The notes under the pieces were generated by a model. It ran no database searches, was not told the origin of the DNA, and saw only the letters and a list, made by a program, of their open reading frames with translations. A stretch of DNA of 64,000 bases from Lachnospiraceae bacterium. Its GTDB lineage: Bacteria > Bacillota > Clostridia > Lachnospirales > Lachnospiraceae. Each line of letters starts with the position of its first letter. The stretch's first letter is position 1. Both the position numbers and the translations under genes were made by a program. The stretch covers positions 62,001 to 126,000 of the forward strand of contig JAETQI010000001.1 in the NCBI GenBank assembly GCA_021770755.1, read 5' to 3'. Below, one piece after another: positions 60,665-64,000 of the stretch.

Positions 60665-62416
60665 ATGAGAGAGCTTATTTGTCCCAAACATATGTGTAAG
60701 ATATCGTTTGGAAAATGTATGGAATGGGATATTGATGAGGCTACAGGACAAAAAGTGCAATGCGAGCAAAAACCGGTGATGTCAACGACATTGTATTGGT
60801 GTAGTGAATGTAATATTCCAATATATGAAGAATTCTGTCCGGTGTGTGGTAGTAAAGGCGAATATATTGCGACGGATATAAGACCTGTATTTCCAGAGGA
60901 AAAAGTATTGCTGGCAATACTCTTAGAAAAAGAAGATCCATTATGTTTTGAGAATGCGTCTATTTGGAACAATACAAATTATTATTTTGTTAACGGTGAA
61001 AAATTACAAATTTCTATCAAAGAGTTGAATGGTAAGCCATTAAAAGAAGTAAAGGCGATTAAGGCAAAGTATGATAACTATGTGACAAAGGTTGACTATG
61101 AGAAGTTTAATTCAATCATTCATAAGTTTATTGAAGCAAATCAGAACAGATACAATGACATAACAGATGAAGCAATCTGTTTTGTTCAGGGATATAGAGA
61201 ACGATATCTGATAGATGATATGTTTGTGTCTTTTAGTGGAGGAAAAGATTCTACAGTTACATCAGATATTGTGGGAAGGGCGTTTGCTTCCAATAAGGTC
61301 TTTCATATCTTTGGAGATACCACGTTGGAATTTCCATTAACATATGAATATAAAAAGCGGTTTGCCCGTGAACATAGAGTGCTGTCAGCAAAAAATTATG
61401 AAAAGAATTTTGAGGATCTTTGCGGACAGATCGGTCCACCAAGTCGTGTAATGCGATGGTGCTGTACGGTGTTTAAGACGGGAGCAATTACGCAAACAAT
61501 CGCATCTGCATTTAAAAATAAGACGAATATTTTATCTTTTCAGGGAATTCGACATAACGAGTCATTAAGCAGGAGTAAGTATGACAGGGAAAGTAAGAGC
61601 CCTAAAATTACAAAGCAGACAGTTGTGGCACCGATTATTGAATGGACAGACTTTGATGTATGGCTGTATATCCTGACTACTGGAATTGACTTTAATGAGG
61701 CATACCGTCTTGGATATTCTCGAGTTGGTTGTTGGTGTTGTCCGAACAATGGTGCATGGTCAGAGTTCTTATCAAAGGTGCATATGTATGACCAATATGT
61801 ACATTGGAGAGAAATACTTGTTGATTTTGCAAAGAAAATAGAGAAGATAGATCCAGAAGAGTATATCAATCAGGGTGGGTGGAAAGCGAGACAAGGCGGT
61901 AACGGAATTGATATTGCGGAGAGATCCGTTATCTCGTATGAACCTTGTGCTACGGAAGATAATGCATTTAACTATGAACTGCAAAGACCAATCACTACAG
62001 AGTTTTATGAATTGTTTAAGCCTTTTGGCTATATTAATACACATCTGGGTAATGAACGTTTGGGGGAAGTGTATGTCCTTGATAAAAAAGGAAATGTTGT
62101 TCTTGTACTTCAAGGACGAATTGGGTATACGAAGCTAAAAGTTACAATCAAAAATGAAAGGCTTGCCGGAGCTGTAAATTTAAAAGCAGCAGAGGGAAAG
62201 ATTCAATGTCAACTGACAAAATATCAAATGTGTATTGGTTGTAAAGCCTGTGAAAGTGTTTGTAAACACAATGCAGTCAGAATAAAAGAATTAGAAGATG
62301 GAAGCATTTCGTATAAGATTGATGATGAAAAGTGTGTAAGGTGTACCGAGTGCGTGAATCATTTCAATGCAGGATGTTATTTAAGAAAAGTGCTTACCAT
62401 CAAGAGGGAAGGATAA
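60665..62416 (+). CDS. brxP: PAPS reductase-family protein of a type 4 BREX-like system
   Basis: The 583-residue protein has N-terminal zinc-ribbon cysteines (CPKHMCKISFGKC and CSECN...CPVCG), the PP-loop SGGKDST near residue 190 and a C-terminal pair of ferredoxin-like motifs (CIGCKACESVCKHNAV and CVRCTEC). This domain order matches BrxP/DndC-related proteins, used for DNA phosphorothioation or in type 4 BREX. GGAGGAATCATA precedes ATG. The next genes (DUF4007-like and BrxC-like) follow with almost no gap. Confidence 0.75.
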   Translation: MRELICPKHMCKISFGKCMEWDIDEATGQKVQCEQKPVMSTTLYWCSECNIPIYEEFCPVCGSKGEYIATDIRPVFPEEKVLLAILLEKEDPLCFENASIWNNTNYYFVNGEKLQISIKELNGKPLKEVKAIKAKYDNYVTKVDYEKFNSIIHKFIEANQNRYNDITDEAICFVQGYRERYLIDDMFVSFSGGKDSTVTSDIVGRAFASNKVFHIFGDTTLEFPLTYEYKKRFAREHRVLSAKNYEKNFEDLCGQIGPPSRVMRWCCTVFKTGAITQTIASAFKNKTNILSFQGIRHNESLSRSKYDRESKSPKITKQTVVAPIIEWTDFDVWLYILTTGIDFNEAYRLGYSRVGCWCCPNNGAWSEFLSKVHMYDQYVHWREILVDFAKKIEKIDPEEYINQGGWKARQGGNGIDIAERSVISYEPCATEDNAFNYELQRPITTEFYELFKPFGYINTHLGNERLGEVYVLDKKGNVVLVLQGRIGYTKLKVTIKNERLAGAVNLKAAEGKIQCQLTKYQMCIGCKACESVCKHNAVRIKELEDGSISYKIDDEKCVRCTECVNHFNAGCYLRKVLTIKREG

Positions 62417-62417
62417 G

Positions 62418-63278
62418 ATGGAGAACAAGGTTAATTACAAAATAAAAGGGCATGAAAAGTTTCCATTACGTGAAGGATGGATGAATAAGGGAATCTCCGC
62501 AGCAAAAGAGAATGGAACTCACATTTTCCTAGAGGATAGGGGGCCTGATGTGTTAGGCGTTGGTACGAATATGGTGAAGTCTATCCGTTATTGGATGCAG
62601 GCGTGCGGAATGTTAATAAAAGATGGAAATAAAGAAATACTTTCGGATATGGCAGAGATTATTTTTGAAAAAGACCCATATTTTGAGGATTTCTTTTCTC
62701 TGTGGCTACTTCATTCAAATATTGCAAAGAATATTGAGCAGGCGACAGTATGGTATATGTTTTTTAACAAATTTAAAGCGGATTCTTTTTCCAAGGCAGA
62801 TTTGCATGAAAAGATGAAACAGGAGCTCTTTCATTATGTGGGGCAGAATGTGACGGAGAGTTCATTAAGAGATGATATAGATGTATTGCTAAATATGTAT
62901 TCTAAGGGTGAGATTGGCAATGAAGACCCTGAGGACAAGATTGTATCTCCATTATCTGTGCTGGGAATCTTGAAAAAGGAAGATGAGATATTTTATAAAG
63001 TGCAGCCGGATTTAAGAAAGATAGATGATGAGCTGGTATTATATGAAATTAGCTGTCTGTTCGAAAATGAGAAATCCCTTAGTATCGAACGAATCGCAAC
63101 AGGAGAAAGGAGTCTTGGGGCGATATATCATATGACGATGGTTACTGTAAATAAATATTTAGACGATCTTGATTCTTTGGGATATATCCGAGTGGACAGA
63201 ACAGCAGGCCTTGATATGGTTTATCCGTCAAATATGAAGGAACCAATTGGGGTTATAAAGGACTATTACAACAAATGA
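62418..63278 (+). CDS. DUF4007-family protein
   Basis: The 286-residue protein starts MENKVNYKIKGHEKFPLREG and contains LEDRGPDVLGVGTNMVKSIR, which I recognise as DUF4007. From memory, members sit beside PAPS-reductase genes of phosphorothioation or type 4 BREX systems. It begins one base after the preceding stop. C-terminal part may be a winged helix (TMVTVNKYLDDLDSLGYI). Confidence 0.75.
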   Translation: MENKVNYKIKGHEKFPLREGWMNKGISAAKENGTHIFLEDRGPDVLGVGTNMVKSIRYWMQACGMLIKDGNKEILSDMAEIIFEKDPYFEDFFSLWLLHSNIAKNIEQATVWYMFFNKFKADSFSKADLHEKMKQELFHYVGQNVTESSLRDDIDVLLNMYSKGEIGNEDPEDKIVSPLSVLGILKKEDEIFYKVQPDLRKIDDELVLYEISCLFENEKSLSIERIATGERSLGAIYHMTMVTVNKYLDDLDSLGYIRVDRTAGLDMVYPSNMKEPIGVIKDYYNK

Positions 63279-63292
63279 GGGTGGATAATTAT

Positions 63293-64000
63293 ATGGCAAT
63301 TAGTAATATAAGCCAAATAGTCAAGTTAAATGGTAATTTTAAAAATTCCATTAATCTGTACTTGAACTTAAATAAAAAAGAAAAAATAGAAAGTTATATT
63401 CCCACAAAATCGTCTCTGAACGTATTGAAGCGATACATGAATTCCGTGAAACAAAATAAAAATCATTCCACGATACTAATAGGTTCTTATGGCAAGGGAA
63501 AGTCTCATCTGTTGTTAATTCTTTTGGCGATCACCAGCATGGAACGGTCAAAAGAAAATGATAGTGTTGTGCGAGTGTTATTAAAGCAAATGCAATCAGT
63601 AGATGTAGACGCGTATCATTTGGCGAAAGATGTCTGGAAGAACAAGGGACGTTTCCTGCCGGTTATTATCTCAGGTTGCCAGGAGGACGTCAGTCGCTCT
63701 TTTATGATTGCATTAAATGATGCGTTAAAAAGAGAAAAGGTAGCAGACCTTATGCCTGATACTTTCTTTAGTATTGCAAGAGAAACTGTTGCACGCTGGA
63801 AGACAGAGTATCCAGCAGTATATGAAAGTTATGAAAAAGCGTTACAGGAAAAGGGAACATCAGCAGAGGAAATCGAACATGGTTTGAAAGTTTGCAATCC
63901 TGAACAATTAGAGTTATTCAGAGAAATTTATCCTTCCTTAATGGGGGGGGAACAGTTTAATCCGCTTACAGGAAGTGAAGTGCTGCCTATGTATCAAAGT
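63293..64000 (+). CDS. brxC: BrxC/PglY-like ATPase (3' end outside window)
   Basis: The open frame from ATG 63293 runs off the window (236 codons seen). AGGGTGG is eight bases upstream; ATG 63275 is also in frame and overlaps the previous stop, but lacks a ribosome site. The Walker A is IGSYGKGKSHLLL near residue 63-75, as in BrxC-type P-loop proteins that begin a BREX operon. The frame continues through a G8 tract at 63943-63950. Confidence 0.7.
   Translation, partial: MAISNISQIVKLNGNFKNSINLYLNLNKKEKIESYIPTKSSLNVLKRYMNSVKQNKNHSTILIGSYGKGKSHLLLILLAITSMERSKENDSVVRVLLKQMQSVDVDAYHLAKDVWKNKGRFLPVIISGCQEDVSRSFMIALNDALKREKVADLMPDTFFSIARETVARWKTEYPAVYESYEKALQEKGTSAEEIEHGLKVCNPEQLELFREIYPSLMGGEQFNPLTGSEVLPMYQS

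Noticed and set aside
1-64000. tRNA, rRNA, tmRNA or T-box elements
   Set aside because: No cloverleaf, rRNA-like or T-box core sequence was noticed; only the SAM-I riboswitch is clear. A covariance-model scan would be decisive.

Overview
The window looks like chromosomal DNA of a Gram-positive Clostridia, most likely a Lachnospiraceae member. Reasons: birA - small conserved protein - coaX - dusB - greA - lysS gene order, dnaE next to pfkA, a SAM-I riboswitch ahead of metK, a KtrAB potassium system, SleB-type and M23 wall enzymes, AGGAGG-type ribosome sites, and lipoproteins with ordinary lipoboxes. Core genes are moderately GC-rich; several accessory blocks are clearly AT-rich. I saw no rRNA, tRNA, CRISPR array or intact insertion sequence.

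Layout. 1-6950: end of an unknown protein, then a run encoding a CooC-type ATPase, two 2-hydroxyacyl-CoA dehydratase-like subunits and their ATP-dependent activator, a lipoprotein, a tiny membrane protein and a cysteine-motif protein possibly related to CODH/ACS. 7000-18100: housekeeping and envelope genes (ABC exporter, hemolysin III family, RelQ-type alarmone synthetase, flavin reductase, XRE-cupin regulator, M23 peptidase, murA, SAM riboswitch, metK). 18100-37320: a variable region. It holds a tandem-HTH regulator whose 3' third is AT-rich, a 50-residue PapR-like secreted peptide gene facing it (not previously called because it is short), a radical SAM/SPASM enzyme, a frameshifted acetyltransferase, a two-component system with an ABC transporter, RelBE-like and MNT/HEPN toxin-antitoxin pairs, a GH25 lysozyme with an odd repetitive tail, and an AAA ATPase-nuclease. 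37330-55780: core genes (dnaE, pfkA, ktrBA, rRNA methyltransferase, proC, SleB-like hydrolase, argF, birA, coaX, dusB, greA, lysS). 55940-64000: an AT-rich defence island with a Kiwa-like pair between two related acetyltransferase ends, helicase debris, a Panacea-type toxin-antitoxin pair and the start of a type 4 BREX-like operon (PAPS-reductase protein, DUF4007-type protein, BrxC-like ATPase) that runs off the window.

Two things stand out. First, 18471-20506 looks like a peptide-pheromone circuit of the RRNPP kind in which the receptor domain and the facing peptide gene share a foreign base composition while the DNA-binding half does not; a radical SAM peptide-modifying enzyme lies next door. 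Second, a dispersed repeat (core TATGCACAGCCCCGTG) lies just after terminator hairpins at several places, occurs as a tandem pair at 23206-23324, and one copy forms part of a coding sequence at 52009-52041.

All family names rest on reading the sequence and on memory of the families; no database search was run.
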